Shown here: positions 1-9,500 of the stretch, in pieces
How positions within the stretch are numbered: the stretch's first letter is position 1
How the letters are laid out: the number at the start of each line of letters is the position of its first letter
Source of the DNA: Streptococcus pseudopneumoniae
Lineage (GTDB): Bacteria; Bacillota; Bacilli; Lactobacillales; Streptococcaceae
Direction: 5' to 3'
DNA: 64,000 nt
Assembly (NCBI RefSeq): GCF_001073085.1
Contig: NZ_JVFV01000044.1
Coordinates: forward strand, 1 to 64,000
Translations under genes and position numbers: made by a program
Notes under the pieces: model-generated
What the model was told of the DNA's origin: nothing
The model's database searches: none
The model's input: the letters and a program-made list of their open reading frames with translations, nothing else

Positions 1-87
1 TGGTTTTTAAAATAAATTTGATTTAGCTGTTTATTTTAAAATGATTTCTCGAATAGACAAATGAGAAGAAGAGGAAGGAGATTAGGA

Positions 88-141
88 ATGATTATTTCAG
101 TTATTTATCCAATTTGGCTTTTAAAATGGTTTAAAGGTTAG
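88..141 (+). CDS. Possible 17-residue peptide upstream of bacteriocin genes
   Basis: A 17-codon ORF starts at 88, seven bases after a strong Shine-Dalgarno (AGGAAGGAG). The product is short, hydrophobic and tryptophan-rich with a basic tail (WLLKWFKG), and has no double-glycine leader. An in-frame ATG at 61 would add nine Arg-rich residues but has no ribosome site. It lies 33 bases before a double-glycine bacteriocin gene and may share its transcript. I do not recognise it. A leader peptide, a small membrane-active toxin or chance are all possible; the good ribosome site is the main reason to list it. Confidence 0.3.
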   Translation: MIISVIYPIWLLKWFKG

Positions 142-174
142 AAATCACAAATATAAAAATAAAGGAGAAAACAA

Positions 175-351
175 ATGACAAACTTTGATAAAATGGAACA
201 GAACTTTGTAGCTCTTACGGAAGAAGAGCTAATGGAAGTGGATGGGGGAATTGCTTGGGAGGTAGTCTCTGTGGGTATTGCAATTGGTTGGGGGATTTAC
301 CAAGTTGGTGAAGCTGCTGGTAAAACGTTCTACTATATTACTCATCCATAG
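175..351 (+). CDS. Double-glycine leader bacteriocin (class IIb-like)
   Basis: This 58-residue peptide has a typical ComA/BlpA-type leader: a polar N-terminus with the NFVALTEEEL motif, ending at Gly24-Gly25 (EVDGG). The mature part of about 33 residues is hydrophobic and Gly/Ala-rich (SVGIAIGWGIYQVGEAAG), as in two-peptide class II bacteriocins. The start is preceded by AAAGGAG at good spacing. A C39-peptidase exporter such as the nearby ComA, or BlpA elsewhere, would cleave after GG and secrete the peptide. The gene is too short for many ORF callers. A small membrane protein follows after 12 bases, the usual bacteriocin-immunity pairing. The partner peptide may be the one at 583. Confidence 0.85.
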   Translation: MTNFDKMEQNFVALTEEELMEVDGGIAWEVVSVGIAIGWGIYQVGEAAGKTFYYITHP

Positions 352-363
352 TTTTTGATAAAT

Positions 364-555
364 ATGAGCAAGAAAACATTTTGGATTATACTACTCGTTA
401 TTACAATTGTGGTGACTGCCGTTGGTTTAGGATTATCTGCATATAATTATTATGTTTTTGATAGACCTTTTTTCAATAGTACTACTAAAGGACTGTTGTC
501 TGCGTTTGTTATGAGTGTATTGATGATTATTATTGGTGTATTAAAAGAAAACTAA
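364..555 (+). CDS. Small two-helix membrane protein, probable bacteriocin immunity
   Basis: This 63-residue protein has two predicted membrane segments, about residues 8-28 and 43-60, separated by a short loop. The ATG at 364 is 12 bases after the bacteriocin stop and has no good Shine-Dalgarno of its own, which suggests translational coupling. Small two-helix proteins directly downstream of double-glycine peptides usually give immunity in streptococcal blp/cib loci. The immunity role is inferred from position and topology only. Confidence 0.65.
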   Translation: MSKKTFWIILLVITIVVTAVGLGLSAYNYYVFDRPFFNSTTKGLLSAFVMSVLMIIIGVLKEN

Positions 556-582
556 TTTTTATTATTAAAATGGAGGATAAAC

Positions 583-753
583 ATGTCGAATTTACAAACT
601 ATTGAACAAAATTATACTACGTTAAGTGATGTTGAACTGCAAGAAGTCAATGGTGGAGGAGTAGTACTTTTAATTGGTGGTGGTATTTTGTCTGTTGGAC
701 TATTAGCTTGGGGTGCGTATAATGGTTATCAGTCGGCATCACGAGGTGGATAA
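583..753 (+). CDS. Second double-glycine leader bacteriocin
   Basis: This 56-residue peptide has a leader ending at Gly24-Gly25 (ELQEVNGG) and a mature part of about 31 residues rich in Gly, Val and Leu (LLIGGGILSVGLLAWGAY). The start at 583 follows TGGAGGAT. The leader resembles that of the peptide at 175 (EQN followed by an aromatic and TLS/ALT). The two could be the components of a class IIb pair, although each has its own small membrane gene behind it. Export by ComAB or BlpAB is expected. Confidence 0.85.
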   Translation: MSNLQTIEQNYTTLSDVELQEVNGGGVVLLIGGGILSVGLLAWGAYNGYQSASRGG

Positions 754-792
754 AAAGCTAGTAAATTCTTTATAAGAAAGCAGGAGTCTGCT

Positions 793-981
793 ATGAAAAC
801 ATTTTTATTAGGATTTGCTGAAGGTTATTTTATCGTGTCAGTCATTATCTATATCGCAACGTATTTGATTTTGAAAAAACCGATCAATACCTTGTTTTAT
901 CCAGAAAACTATCCAATTCTGCTTGGTCTGTTTTATGTAGGATACAAGTATCAAACAAAAGGAAGTAAGATTGGGAATTGA
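793..981 (+). CDS. Small membrane protein, probable bacteriocin immunity
   Basis: This 62-residue protein has a hydrophobic N-terminal half (FIVSVIIYIATYLIL), a second short hydrophobic stretch around residues 41-52, and a basic C-terminus (KYQTKGSK). The start at 793 is preceded by CAGGAG. It lies 39 bases after the second bacteriocin. The position and the two-segment topology fit an immunity protein; the sequence itself does not assign it to a named family. Confidence 0.6.
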   Translation: MKTFLLGFAEGYFIVSVIIYIATYLILKKPINTLFYPENYPILLGLFYVGYKYQTKGSKIGN

Positions 982-1005
982 TGGACCATCAAAATGGAGT
1001 TTGAG

Positions 1006-1215
1006 ATGAAAGTCGTTCAAGTGTTACAAAAAGCTTGGCTAGAGTTTACTGTATGCTGCAGTTCGATGGTTTATATCATTGTTAGAATAGTCGCTGATGT
1101 AAACAAAATAAATCTACCTACATGGTTTGAAAATTTTGACATGCCTACAATTTCACTATTCTTGATAGTATTTATTTTACTTTATAGAAGTGAAGAAAAA
1201 TATGATAAAGGTTGA
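1006..1215 (+). CDS. Small membrane protein, probable immunity
   Basis: This 69-residue protein has two hydrophobic segments (around 14-27 and 47-60) and a charged C-terminal tail. I chose the ATG at 1006 rather than 994 because GGAG lies six bases before 1006 and nothing suitable lies before 994. It follows the 793 gene by 24 bases and is probably co-transcribed. The function is inferred from the bacteriocin cluster around it. Confidence 0.55.
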   Translation: MKVVQVLQKAWLEFTVCCSSMVYIIVRIVADVNKINLPTWFENFDMPTISLFLIVFILLYRSEEKYDKG

Positions 1216-1219
1216 TAAA

Positions 1220-1261
1220 ATGAATTTGAACTTTGTGGCTCCAGTATTAGGGCAATCTTGA
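1220..1261 (+). pseudogene. Possible decayed bacteriocin leader
   Basis: A 13-codon ORF whose first residues, MNLNFVAP, resemble the leader segment QNFVAL of the peptide at 175, then stop. It lies between two immunity-like genes, where another bacteriocin gene would be expected. The match is short and could be chance, so this is only a pointer to an eroded third peptide gene. Confidence 0.2.
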
Positions 1262-1321
1262 GGAATGTTGGGGTGTTAAGCTGATGAACTGTAGTCTGAT
1301 TTTAGTTAGAAAGATATTCGT

Positions 1322-1558
1322 ATGTTTAAAAAAGAAGTGATATTATTAGGCTTGCTTCTACTAGTACGTATTGTACTTTCTATCATGCAAGTTTTAATAG
1401 ACTATAAACTATTGCTAGGAAAGTATAACATAAATTTCATGGAGCTTTCAGATTTATTCTCTTATCCCCTACTTCTTTTAATCATTTACATAGCAGTAAA
1501 ATATCATGCTATCCAGAAAATAAGAGGTAAAGAAGATAATCAGGATGGAAATGAATAA
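1322..1558 (+). CDS. Small membrane protein in bacteriocin cluster
   Basis: This 78-residue protein has two strong hydrophobic segments (about 6-26 and 47-60) and a charged, Asp/Glu/Lys-rich tail. No strong Shine-Dalgarno is seen before 1322, only AAAG. It overlaps the next gene by eight bases. It is probably an immunity or accessory protein; no family is recognisable from sequence alone. Confidence 0.5.
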   Translation: MFKKEVILLGLLLLVRIVLSIMQVLIDYKLLLGKYNINFMELSDLFSYPLLLLIIYIAVKYHAIQKIRGKEDNQDGNE

Positions 1559-1745
1559 GACTTTAAAAATCTTTCTAACATTCCTTTTCTTATTGCTGAT
1601 GAATATGTTTATTCTCAAAATACTAACAACACTTGGATTTCAGCTGACAATGAGTGAAAAGAGTCATATTGTACCACCGCTGTTTTCGATTATCGTTTTG
1701 TACATGATTGACAAAGGAATTAGGAAGAAAAAGAAATCTTTATAA
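1551..1745 (+). CDS. Small membrane protein in bacteriocin cluster
   Basis: This 64-residue protein has an N-terminal hydrophobic stretch (FLTFLFLLLMNMFIL), a second around residues 43-54, and a lysine-rich tail (IRKKKKSL). The ATG at 1551 is five bases after AGGA; an ATG at 1545 is possible but too close to it. It overlaps the preceding gene, so the two are translationally linked. A terminator follows. It is likely an immunity-type protein. Confidence 0.55.
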   Translation: MNKTLKIFLTFLFLLLMNMFILKILTTLGFQLTMSEKSHIVPPLFSIIVLYMIDKGIRKKKKSL

Positions 1746-1756
1746 ATATATATTTT

Positions 1757-1788
1757 AGGTAGAATGTTTGTTCTACCTATTTTTATTT
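1757..1788 (+). terminator. Terminator of the bacteriocin cluster
   Basis: Perfect 8-bp inverted repeat AGGTAGAA / TTCTACCT with a six-base loop (TGTTTG), followed by ATTTTTATTT. It closes the bacteriocin cluster before comA, so comAB must have its own promoter in the following 120 bases. Confidence 0.8.
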
Positions 1789-1911
1789 AGGGAAAAGTGC
1801 TGTTCAGGTGCAGTTATTGTTTTTTTAGAAATAATTTTCTTTTTGCTTCTTTGTTTGGATAAAATAATCTTACAAAGTTTTTTTGGAGATTGTTAGGAAA
1901 AGGAGTAAGAT

Positions 1912-4065
1912 ATGAAATTTAGTAAACGGCATTATCGTCCTCAGGTAGACCAGATGGACTGCGGTGTGGCTTCATTAGCCATGGTCTTTGGTTATTATGG
2001 TAGTTATTATTCTCTGGCTCACTTGCGAGAGTTGGCCAAGACGACCATGGATGGGACTACGGCTTTAGGCTTAGTCAAGGTTGCTGAGGAGATAGGTTTT
2101 GAGACGCGAGCAATAAAGGCGGACATGACCTTGTTTGATTTGCCGGATGTAACTTTTCCTTTTGTGGCTCATGTGCTTAAGGAAGGGAAATTGCTCCATT
2201 ATTATGTGGTGACTGGGCAGGACAAGAACAACATTCATATTGCTGATCCAGATCCTAGTGTTAAGCTGACCAAGATTTCTCGTGAGCGCTTTGCCAAGGA
2301 GTGGACAGGAATCACTATTTTTATGGCACCATCTCCGAGTTATCAGCCTCATAAGGAACAAAAAAATGGTCTGCTTTCCTTTATCCCTATATTAGTGAAA
2401 CAGCGAGGTTTGATTGTTAATATCGTTTTGGCGACCCTCTTGGTGACCTTGATTAACATTGTGGGTTCTTATTATCTGCAGTCTATCATTGATACTTATG
2501 TACCAGATCAGATGCGCTCGACACTGGGAATTATTTCGATAGGGCTAGTCATCGTTTATGTCCTTCAGCAAATCTTATCTTATGCCCAGGAGTATCTTTT
2601 ACTTGTTTTGGGGCAACGCTTGTCAATTGACGTGATTTTATCCTACATCAAGCACGTTTTTCATTTACCTATGTCCTTTTTTGCGACACGACGGACAGGG
2701 GAAATCGTGTCTCGTTTCACGGATGCCAATAGTATCATCGATGCACTGGCTTCGACTATTCTATCAATCTTTTTGGATGTATCTACTGTCTTGATTATTT
2801 CAGTAGTTCTATTTTCGCAGAATAGCAATCTCTTTTTCATGAGTTTACTAGCCCTTCCTATCTACACAGTGATTATCTTTGCTTTTATGAAACCCTTTGA
2901 AAAGATGAATCGGGAAACTATGGAAGCCAATGCGGTTCTGTCTTCTTCTATCATTGAGGACATCAATGGCATTGAGACTATCAAGTCCTTAACTAGTGAA
3001 AGTTCACGCTACCAAAAGATTGACAAGGAATTTGTAGATTATCTGAAAAAATCTTTTACTTACAGTCGGGCAGAAAGTCAGCAAAAGGCTCTGAAAAAGC
3101 TTGCCCAACTCTTGCTCAATGTTGCCATTCTCTGGATGGGGGCTCTCCTAGTCATGGATAATAAGATGAGTTTGGGCCAGTTGATTACCTATAATACCTT
3201 GCTTATTTACTTTACAAATCCATTGGAAAATATCATCAACCTGCAAACCAAACTTCAGACAGCGCAGGTAGCCAATAACCGTCTCAATGAAGTTTATCTG
3301 GTTGCATCTGAGTTTGAGGAAAAGAAAACAGTCTCAGATTTGAGCTTGCTAGAAGGAGATATGGATTTCAAGCAGGTTCACTACAAATATGGCTATGGTC
3401 GAGATGTCTTGTCGGACATCAATCTAACCATTCCGCAAGGCTCTAAAGTGGCTTTTGTAGGAATTTCAGGATCGGGTAAGACGACCTTGGCTAAGATGAT
3501 GGTTAATTTTTATGATCCTAGTCAGGGGGAGATTAGTCTGGGTGGTGTCAATCTCAATCAGATTGATAAAAAGGCTCTGCGCCAGTATATCAACTACCTG
3601 CCTCAGCAGCCCTATGTTTTCAATGGGACGATTTTGGAGAATCTTCTCCTCGGAGCTAAGGAGGGGACGACCCAGGAGGATATCTTGAGAGCAGTGGAGT
3701 TGGCAGAGATTCGGGAGGATATTGAGCGCATGCCACTGAATTACCAGACAGAATTGACTTCGGATGGAGCGGGCATTTCAGGTGGGCAACGTCAGAGGAT
3801 CGCTTTGGCGCGTGCTCTCTTGACCGATGCGCCTGTCTTGATCTTGGATGAGGCGACCAGCAGTCTAGATATTTTGACCGAGAAGCGAATTGTCGATAAT
3901 CTCATGGCTTTGGATAAGACCTTGATTTTCATCGCCCATCGTTTGACCATTGCTGAGCGGACAGAGAAGGTTGTCGTTTTGGATCAGGGCAAGATTGTCG
4001 AAGAGGGTACACATATGGATTTACTGGCTCAGGGTGGTTTTTATGCCCACTTGGTGAATAGTTAG
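1912..4065 (+). CDS. comA: Competence peptide exporter/protease ComA
   Basis: This 717-residue ABC exporter has an N-terminal C39 peptidase. It cleaves the double-glycine leader of competence-stimulating peptide and related bacteriocins and pumps the mature peptide out, working with ComB. The C39 domain covers residues 1-150, with catalytic Cys17 in QMDCGVAS and a His in the LLHYYVVTG motif. Transmembrane helices span about 160-440. The nucleotide-binding domain has Walker A GISGSGKTT (517-525), signature ISGGQRQR (about 622) and Walker B VLILDEATS (642). The length fits pneumococcal ComA. The start at 1912 follows AAAAGGAG. comB follows after 12 bases. The neighbouring double-glycine peptides could also be substrates. 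Confidence 0.95.
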   Translation: MKFSKRHYRPQVDQMDCGVASLAMVFGYYGSYYSLAHLRELAKTTMDGTTALGLVKVAEEIGFETRAIKADMTLFDLPDVTFPFVAHVLKEGKLLHYYVVTGQDKNNIHIADPDPSVKLTKISRERFAKEWTGITIFMAPSPSYQPHKEQKNGLLSFIPILVKQRGLIVNIVLATLLVTLINIVGSYYLQSIIDTYVPDQMRSTLGIISIGLVIVYVLQQILSYAQEYLLLVLGQRLSIDVILSYIKHVFHLPMSFFATRRTGEIVSRFTDANSIIDALASTILSIFLDVSTVLIISVVLFSQNSNLFFMSLLALPIYTVIIFAFMKPFEKMNRETMEANAVLSSSIIEDINGIETIKSLTSESSRYQKIDKEFVDYLKKSFTYSRAESQQKALKKLAQLLLNVAILWMGALLVMDNKMSLGQLITYNTLLIYFTNPLENIINLQTKLQTAQVANNRLNEVYLVASEFEEKKTVSDLSLLEGDMDFKQVHYKYGYGRDVLSDINLTIPQGSKVAFVGISGSGKTTLAKMMVNFYDPSQGEISLGGVNLNQIDKKALRQYINYLPQQPYVFNGTILENLLLGAKEGTTQEDILRAVELAEIREDIERMPLNYQTELTSDGAGISGGQRQRIALARALLTDAPVLILDEATSSLDILTEKRIVDNLMALDKTLIFIAHRLTIAERTEKVVVLDQGKIVEEGTHMDLLAQGGFYAHLVNS

Positions 4066-4077
4066 AGAGGAGAAAAG

Positions 4078-5418
4078 ATGCAATCAGAATTTTTAGAAAG
4101 TGCTGAGTTTTACAATCGTCGTTACCATAATTTTTCTAGTTATGTGATTTTTCCAAGTTTTATCTTGTTTCTATTCTTGCTAGTTTTTTCAATCTTTGCA
4201 CAAAAGGAGATAAGCTTGACAGCTGGAGCTACGGTAGAACCTGCTCGTATCATTGCTACCATTCAGTCTAGTAGTAATAGTAAGATTGTGGCGAATCATT
4301 TGGCTGAAAATAAGTTTGTCAAGCAAGGGGATCTTCTCGTTCAATACCAAGAGGGAGCAGAAGCCGTTCAGGCTGAGAATTATGCCAGTCAGTTGGAAAT
4401 GCTCAAGGATCAGAAGGTTCAACTGGAGTATTTAAAAGCAAGCCTTCAAGCAGGAAGTGATCAATTTCCTGAAGCAGATAAATTTGGCTATCAGCATAGT
4501 TTTTTAGATTATCTAAATCAAGCTGCTAGTCTGCGAAGTCAGGTTGAGCAACAAAATGCTAGTATATCATCTCAAAATGCAGCAGCTAGTGGTAGTCAGG
4601 CAGAGTTAGGCAATCTCATCGGTGAAACCCAGTCCAAAATTAAAGAATATCAGCAAGCCAAGTCTGCTATTCAGGGTGATGGATACTTAGAGAGTGATCA
4701 TCCAGCTTATGCTATTTATCAGTCGACAAAGGAGCAGGGATCGGAAGCCAAACAGCAGGCCTTATCTCAGCTAGATGCTCAAATCACTCAGTTGGAGTCA
4801 ACTCTTGCAGGTTATCGAGTACAGTATGCAGGTTCAGGAGCCCAGCAAGCGTATGCATCTGGATTGGGAAGTCAGTTGGAGTCATTAAAATCTCAGCAAC
4901 TAGCCAAGGTAGGCCAGGAATTAACGCTCTTGGATCAGAAAATTCTTGAAGTGGAGTCAGGTAAAAAGATTCAAGGAAATCTTTTAGAGAAGGGGAAAAT
5001 TACAGCAACAGAAGATGGTGTTCTACATTTGAATCCTGAGCATAGTCGATCTACCATCATTCCAGAAGGAACTATCCTCGCTCACCTTTTTCCACAGTTG
5101 GCTAGAGAGAGGAAGGCAAAACTGACAGCTTATGTCAGTTCTAAGGAAGTGGCTGATCTCAAGCATGGAAATGAGGTAAGATTTACAACAGTAACAGATG
5201 CCAATAAGCAGCTAGTGTTGACATCCAAGATTACGAATATCGATACCAGTGCGACTCAGACAGAAAAGGGCAATTTCTTTAAATTAGAGGCAGAGACGGA
5301 TTTGAATGCTGAACAAGCAGAAAAACTTCGTTATGGACTTGAAGGTCGTTTGACTATGATTACAGGTAGGAAGAGTTTTTTACGCTACTATCTTGATCGT
5401 TTTTTGAAACAAGAATAA
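4078..5418 (+). CDS. comB: Competence transport accessory protein ComB
   Basis: This 446-residue HlyD/membrane-fusion-type protein has one N-terminal membrane helix (about 20-41), a long Gln/Ala/Ser-rich coiled-coil region (about 90-290) and a C-terminal beta-rich lipoyl/HlyD-like part. It partners ComA in exporting competence peptide and double-glycine bacteriocins. The length is close to that of pneumococcal ComB. The start follows AGAGGAGAA, 12 bases after comA, and a strong terminator follows. An internal TACGAATA at 5232-5239 is coding and treated as chance. Confidence 0.93.
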   Translation: MQSEFLESAEFYNRRYHNFSSYVIFPSFILFLFLLVFSIFAQKEISLTAGATVEPARIIATIQSSSNSKIVANHLAENKFVKQGDLLVQYQEGAEAVQAENYASQLEMLKDQKVQLEYLKASLQAGSDQFPEADKFGYQHSFLDYLNQAASLRSQVEQQNASISSQNAAASGSQAELGNLIGETQSKIKEYQQAKSAIQGDGYLESDHPAYAIYQSTKEQGSEAKQQALSQLDAQITQLESTLAGYRVQYAGSGAQQAYASGLGSQLESLKSQQLAKVGQELTLLDQKILEVESGKKIQGNLLEKGKITATEDGVLHLNPEHSRSTIIPEGTILAHLFPQLARERKAKLTAYVSSKEVADLKHGNEVRFTTVTDANKQLVLTSKITNIDTSATQTEKGNFFKLEAETDLNAEQAEKLRYGLEGRLTMITGRKSFLRYYLDRFLKQE

Positions 5419-5448
5419 GGTTCGCATTCTAACTCAAATCAATCTTAG

Positions 5449-5482
5449 AAAATCGCAAATGAAAAATCGTTTGCGATTTTTC
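5449..5482 (+). terminator. Terminator after comB
   Basis: Perfect 11-bp inverted repeat AAAATCGCAAA / TTTGCGATTTT with a ten-base loop, followed by TTTCTG. It separates comAB from the purine operon. A similar AAATCGCAAAT arm is reused in the terminator at 45460. Confidence 0.85.
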
Positions 5483-5509
5483 TGTACTTTTTCAGATACT
5501 ATACAAAAT

Positions 5510-5554
5510 ATAGTTCGTGTAATATTTGATTTTTAGTGTCTGTTGTGTTAGAAT
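5510..5554 (+). promoter_or_regulatory. purC promoter with possible PurR box
   Basis: TTGATT at 5526-5531 and TAGAAT at 5549-5554 are 17 bases apart, a good SigA promoter. Just upstream, 5510-5522 reads ATAGTTCGTGTAA, whose reverse strand contains ACGAACTAT. It matches about 10 of 13 positions of the lactic-acid-bacterial PurBox (AWWWCCGAACWWT). PurR control of this operon is expected from family knowledge, but a second box was not found. Confidence 0.5.
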
Positions 5555-5586
5555 GATGTAAAGTAATGCGAAAGGCGAACAAGAAA

Positions 5587-6294
5587 ATGTCCAGTAAACT
5601 TATTTATACGGGAAAAGCTAAAGATATCTATACTACAGAAGACGAAAATGTGATTAAGTCGGTCTACAAGGACCAGGCCACTATGCTGAATGGAGCTCGC
5701 AAAGAGACCATAGAGGGGAAAGGTGTGCTCAATAATCAGATTTCGTCTCTTATTTTCGAAAGATTGAATGCGGCTGGTGTGGCGACACACTTTATCGAAC
5801 GTATTTCTGACACAGAACAACTCAATAAGAAGGTGACCATCATTCCTTTGGAGGTTGTTCTTCGTAACGTGACTGCAGGTTCTTTCTCAAAACGTTTTGG
5901 CGTGGAAGAAGGTTTGGACTTAGAAACTCCAATCGTTGAATTTTACTACAAGAACGATGAGTTGGATGATCCATTTATCAATGATGAGCATGTGAAGTTC
6001 TTGAATATTGCCAATGATGAACAAATTGCTTATATCAAGGAAGAAACGCGTCGTATCAATGAATTGCTGAAAGATTGGTTTGCACAAATTGGTCTTCGTT
6101 TGATTGACTTTAAATTGGAATTCGGTTTTGATAAGGATAGCAAAATTATCTTGGCAGATGAATTTTCACCAGACAACTGCCGTCTTTGGGATGCTGAAGG
6201 GCACCATATGGACAAGGATGTTTTCCGTAGAGATTTGGGCAGCCTAACGGATGTTTATAAGGTTGTGTTAGAGAAATTGCAGGGCTTGAAGTAA
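5587..6294 (+). CDS. purC: SAICAR synthetase PurC
   Basis: PurC joins aspartate to CAIR to make SAICAR, step 7 of IMP synthesis (ATP-dependent, cytoplasmic). From the ATG at 5587 the product is 235 residues, the usual length for this family. An in-frame ATG at 5566 would add seven residues (MRKANKK) without family support. Recognisable motifs include the N-terminal [23 protein letters not shown], and [14 protein letters not shown] in the active site. It is the first gene of the pur operon. A diverged partial copy of its 3' end follows in the spacer before purL. Confidence 0.95.
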   Translation: MSSKLIYTGKAKDIYTTEDENVIKSVYKDQATMLNGARKETIEGKGVLNNQISSLIFERLNAAGVATHFIERISDTEQLNKKVTIIPLEVVLRNVTAGSFSKRFGVEEGLDLETPIVEFYYKNDELDDPFINDEHVKFLNIANDEQIAYIKEETRRINELLKDWFAQIGLRLIDFKLEFGFDKDSKIILADEFSPDNCRLWDAEGHHMDKDVFRRDLGSLTDVYKVVLEKLQGLK

Positions 6295-6367
6295 CTTGAT
6301 TGAAACGGAAAACCTTCGTCTTTCAAGTAAAAGGACTCAGGCTGAAAAGGTCTACTAAACCTTTTCA

Positions 6368-6466
6368 CTCCGTCGTGATCTTGGTAGCTTGACAGATGTT
6401 TATGAAGTTGTATTGGAAAATTGCAAGGCTTGAAATAAGTTGTTTGAAACGGAAAACCTTCGTCTT
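6368..6466 (+). pseudogene. Diverged duplicate of the purC 3' end
   Basis: This stretch repeats 6223-6322, which is the last 24 codons of purC plus 28 bases beyond the stop. It encodes the same [11 protein letters not shown] run but differs at many third positions, has a one-base deletion before the end (GAAAATTG versus GAGAAATTG) and continues through the same post-stop sequence GAAACGGAAAACC. A perfect 9-bp hairpin, TGAAAAGGT / ACCTTTTCA (6343-6367), lies just before it. It looks like a recombination scar that left the tail of a different purC allele. Confidence 0.8.
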
Positions 6467-6501
6467 CGATAACCTATTTGAATAGAAATAAAGGAAATAA
6501 A

Positions 6502-9500
6502 ATGGATAAACGTATTTTCGTTGAGAAAAAAGCTGATTTTCGTGTGAAATCTCACTCTTTAGTAAAAGAATTACAGCATAATCTTCAGTTGAAAACCTTG
6601 AATGATCTTCGTATTGTTCAGGTTTACGATGTTTTTGGTTTGGCAGAGGACTTGTTTGCGCGTGCGGAAAAACATATCTTCTCTGAGCAAGTGACTGATA
6701 CTGTTTTGGATGAAGCTGCGGTTAAGGCTGATCTTGAGAAGTATGCTTTCTTTGCTATCGAAAGTTTGCCTGGTCAATTTGACCAACGTGCGGCATCTTC
6801 ACAAGAAGCTTTGCTTTTGTTGGGTAGTTCAAATGATGTAACAGTGAACACAGCGCAACTTTACTTGGTTAACAAGGATATTGATGCGAATGAGTTGGAA
6901 GCTGTCAAAAACTACCTTTTGAACCCAGTGGATTCTCGTTTCAAAGATATCACTGTTGGCATTGAGAAACAGGATTTCTCTGAGTCTGACAAGACCATTC
7001 CAAACTTGGATTTCTTTGAAAGCTATACGGCAGAAGATTTTGCCAAGTATAAGGCTGAGCAAGGCTTGGCAATGGAAGTGGATGACCTTCTCTTCATTCA
7101 AGATTACTTCAAATCTATTGGACGTGTACCAACTGAGACTGAGTTGAAGGTTTTGGATACTTACTGGTCTGACCACTGCCGTCATACAACTTTCGAAACT
7201 GAGTTGAAAAACATCGACTTCTCAGCTTCTAAATTTGAAAAACAATTGCAAGCGACTTATGACAAGTATATTGCCATGCGTGATGAGTTGGGACGTACCG
7301 AAAAACCTCAAACCTTGATGGATATGGCGACTATTTTTGGTCGTTATGAGCGTGCTAATGGTCGTTTAGAAGACATGGAAGTGTCTGATGAAATCAATGC
7401 CTGCTCAGTTGAAATTGAAGTGGATGTTAATGGTGTGAAAGAACCATGGCTTCTCATGTTCAAAAACGAAACTCATAACCACCCAACGGAGATTGAGCCA
7501 TTTGGTGGAGCGGCTACTTGTATCGGTGGTGCCATTCGTGACCCATTGTCAGGTCGTTCATACGTTTACCAAGCCATGCGTATCTCAGGCGCTGGTGATA
7601 TTACAGCCCCGATTTCAGAAACACGTGCTGGTAAATTGCCACAACAAGTGATTTCTAAAACAGCGGCTCACGGTTATTCTTCATACGGTAACCAAATTGG
7701 TCTTGCAACAACTTATGTTCGTGAATACTTCCACCCAGGTTTCGTTGCTAAGCGTATGGAGCTAGGTGCCGTTGTCGGTGCAGCTCCTAAGGAAAATGTT
7801 GTCCGTGAAAAGCCTGAAGCTGGCGATGTGATTATCTTGCTTGGTGGTAAGACTGGACGTGACGGTGTCGGCGGTGCGACAGGTTCTTCTAAAGTTCAAA
7901 CGGTTGAATCTGTTGAAACAGCTGGTGCTGAGGTTCAAAAAGGGAATGCCATCGAAGAACGTAAGATTCAACGTCTTTTCCGTAATGGGGATGTGACCCG
8001 TCTGATTAAGAAATCAAATGACTTTGGTGCTGGTGGTGTCTGTGTGGCTATCGGTGAATTGGCTGATGGTCTTGAAATTGATCTAGACAAAGTGCCATTG
8101 AAATACCAAGGTTTGAACGGTACAGAAATTGCCATCTCTGAGTCTCAAGAACGTATGGCCGTGGTGGTTCGTCCAAAAGATGTGGATGTCTTCATTGCAG
8201 AATGTAACAAAGAAAATATTGATGCTGTTGTCGTTGCGACGGTGACTGAGAAACCAAACCTTGTCATGCACTGGAATGGTGAAACAATCGTTGATTTGGA
8301 ACGTCGTTTCCTTGATACAAACGGTGTACGTGTAGTCGTAGATGCTAAGGTGGTTGACAAGGATGTCAAGCTTCCAGAAGAACGTCAAACATCTGCCGAA
8401 ACCCTTGAAGCTGATACTCTTGAAGTCTTGGCTGACCTGAACCATGCAAGTCAAAAAGGGTTACAAACCATCTTTGATAGTTCAGTTGGTCGTTCAACAG
8501 TCAATCACCCACTCGGTGGTCGCTACCAAATCACACCAACGGAAGCTTCTGTACAGAAATTGCCAGTCCAACATGGTGTGACTCATACGGCTTCTGTCAT
8601 GGCGCAAGGATTCAACCCTTATGTAGCAGAATGGTCTCCATATCATGGTGCTGCCTATGCAGTCATCGAAGCAACAGCTCGTTTGGTTGCTGCTGGTGCC
8701 AACTGGTCTAAGGCTCGCTTCTCTTACCAAGAGTACTTCGAGCGTATGGATAAACAAGCAGAGCGTTTTGGTCAACCAGTATCAGCTCTTCTTGGATCAA
8801 TCGAAGCTCAGATTCAACTTGGCTTGCCATCTATCGGTGGGAAAGACTCTATGTCTGGTACCTTTGAAGAATTGACAGTACCACCAACCTTGGTTGCTTT
8901 TGGGGTAACAACTGCAGATAGCCGTAAGGTTCTTTCTCCAGAATTCAAAGCTGCTGGTGAAAATATTTACTATATTCCAGGTCAAGCTTTGGCGCAAGAA
9001 ATTGACTTTGATCTTATCAAGTCTAACTTTGCTCAATTTGAAGCCATTCAAGCTGACCATAAAGTGACAGCAGCATCAGCTGTCAAATATGGTGGTGTCG
9101 TTGAAGCTCTTGCCCTTGCAACATTTGGTAACCATATCGGTGCTAACGTTGAATTAGCTGACCTTGACACTAGCTTGACAGCCCAATTGGGTGGATTCGC
9201 CTTCACATCGCCTGAAGAAATTGCAGGTGTTGCCAAGATTGGACAAACAGTGTCTGACTTTACACTGGTTGTCAATGGTGTAACGCTTGATGGACACAAA
9301 CTTGACAGTGCCTTCCAAGGTAAATTGGAAGAAGTTTACCCAACGGAATTTGCACAAGCAACTGAGTTGGAAGAAGTACCTGCTGTAGCATCAAACGCTG
9401 TGATCAAAGCTAAAGAAACAGTTGAGACACCAGTGGTTTACATCCCAGTATTCCCAGGTACGAACTCTGAGTACGATTCAGCTAAGGCCTTTGAAAAAGA

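Noticed and set aside
1-87. SigA promoter at the left edge
   Set aside because: TTGATT and TAAAAT are only 13 bases apart, too short for a credible promoter; the real one may lie outside the window.
1791-1830. ComE-type direct repeat upstream of comA
   Set aside because: CTGTTCAG resembles one half-site, but no convincing second half-site is found about 12 bases later. ComE control is expected from biology, not shown here.
5232-5239. Exact cin-box TACGAATA inside comB
   Set aside because: It lies within a conserved coding region with no gene start nearby. It shows the chance background for this 8-mer.
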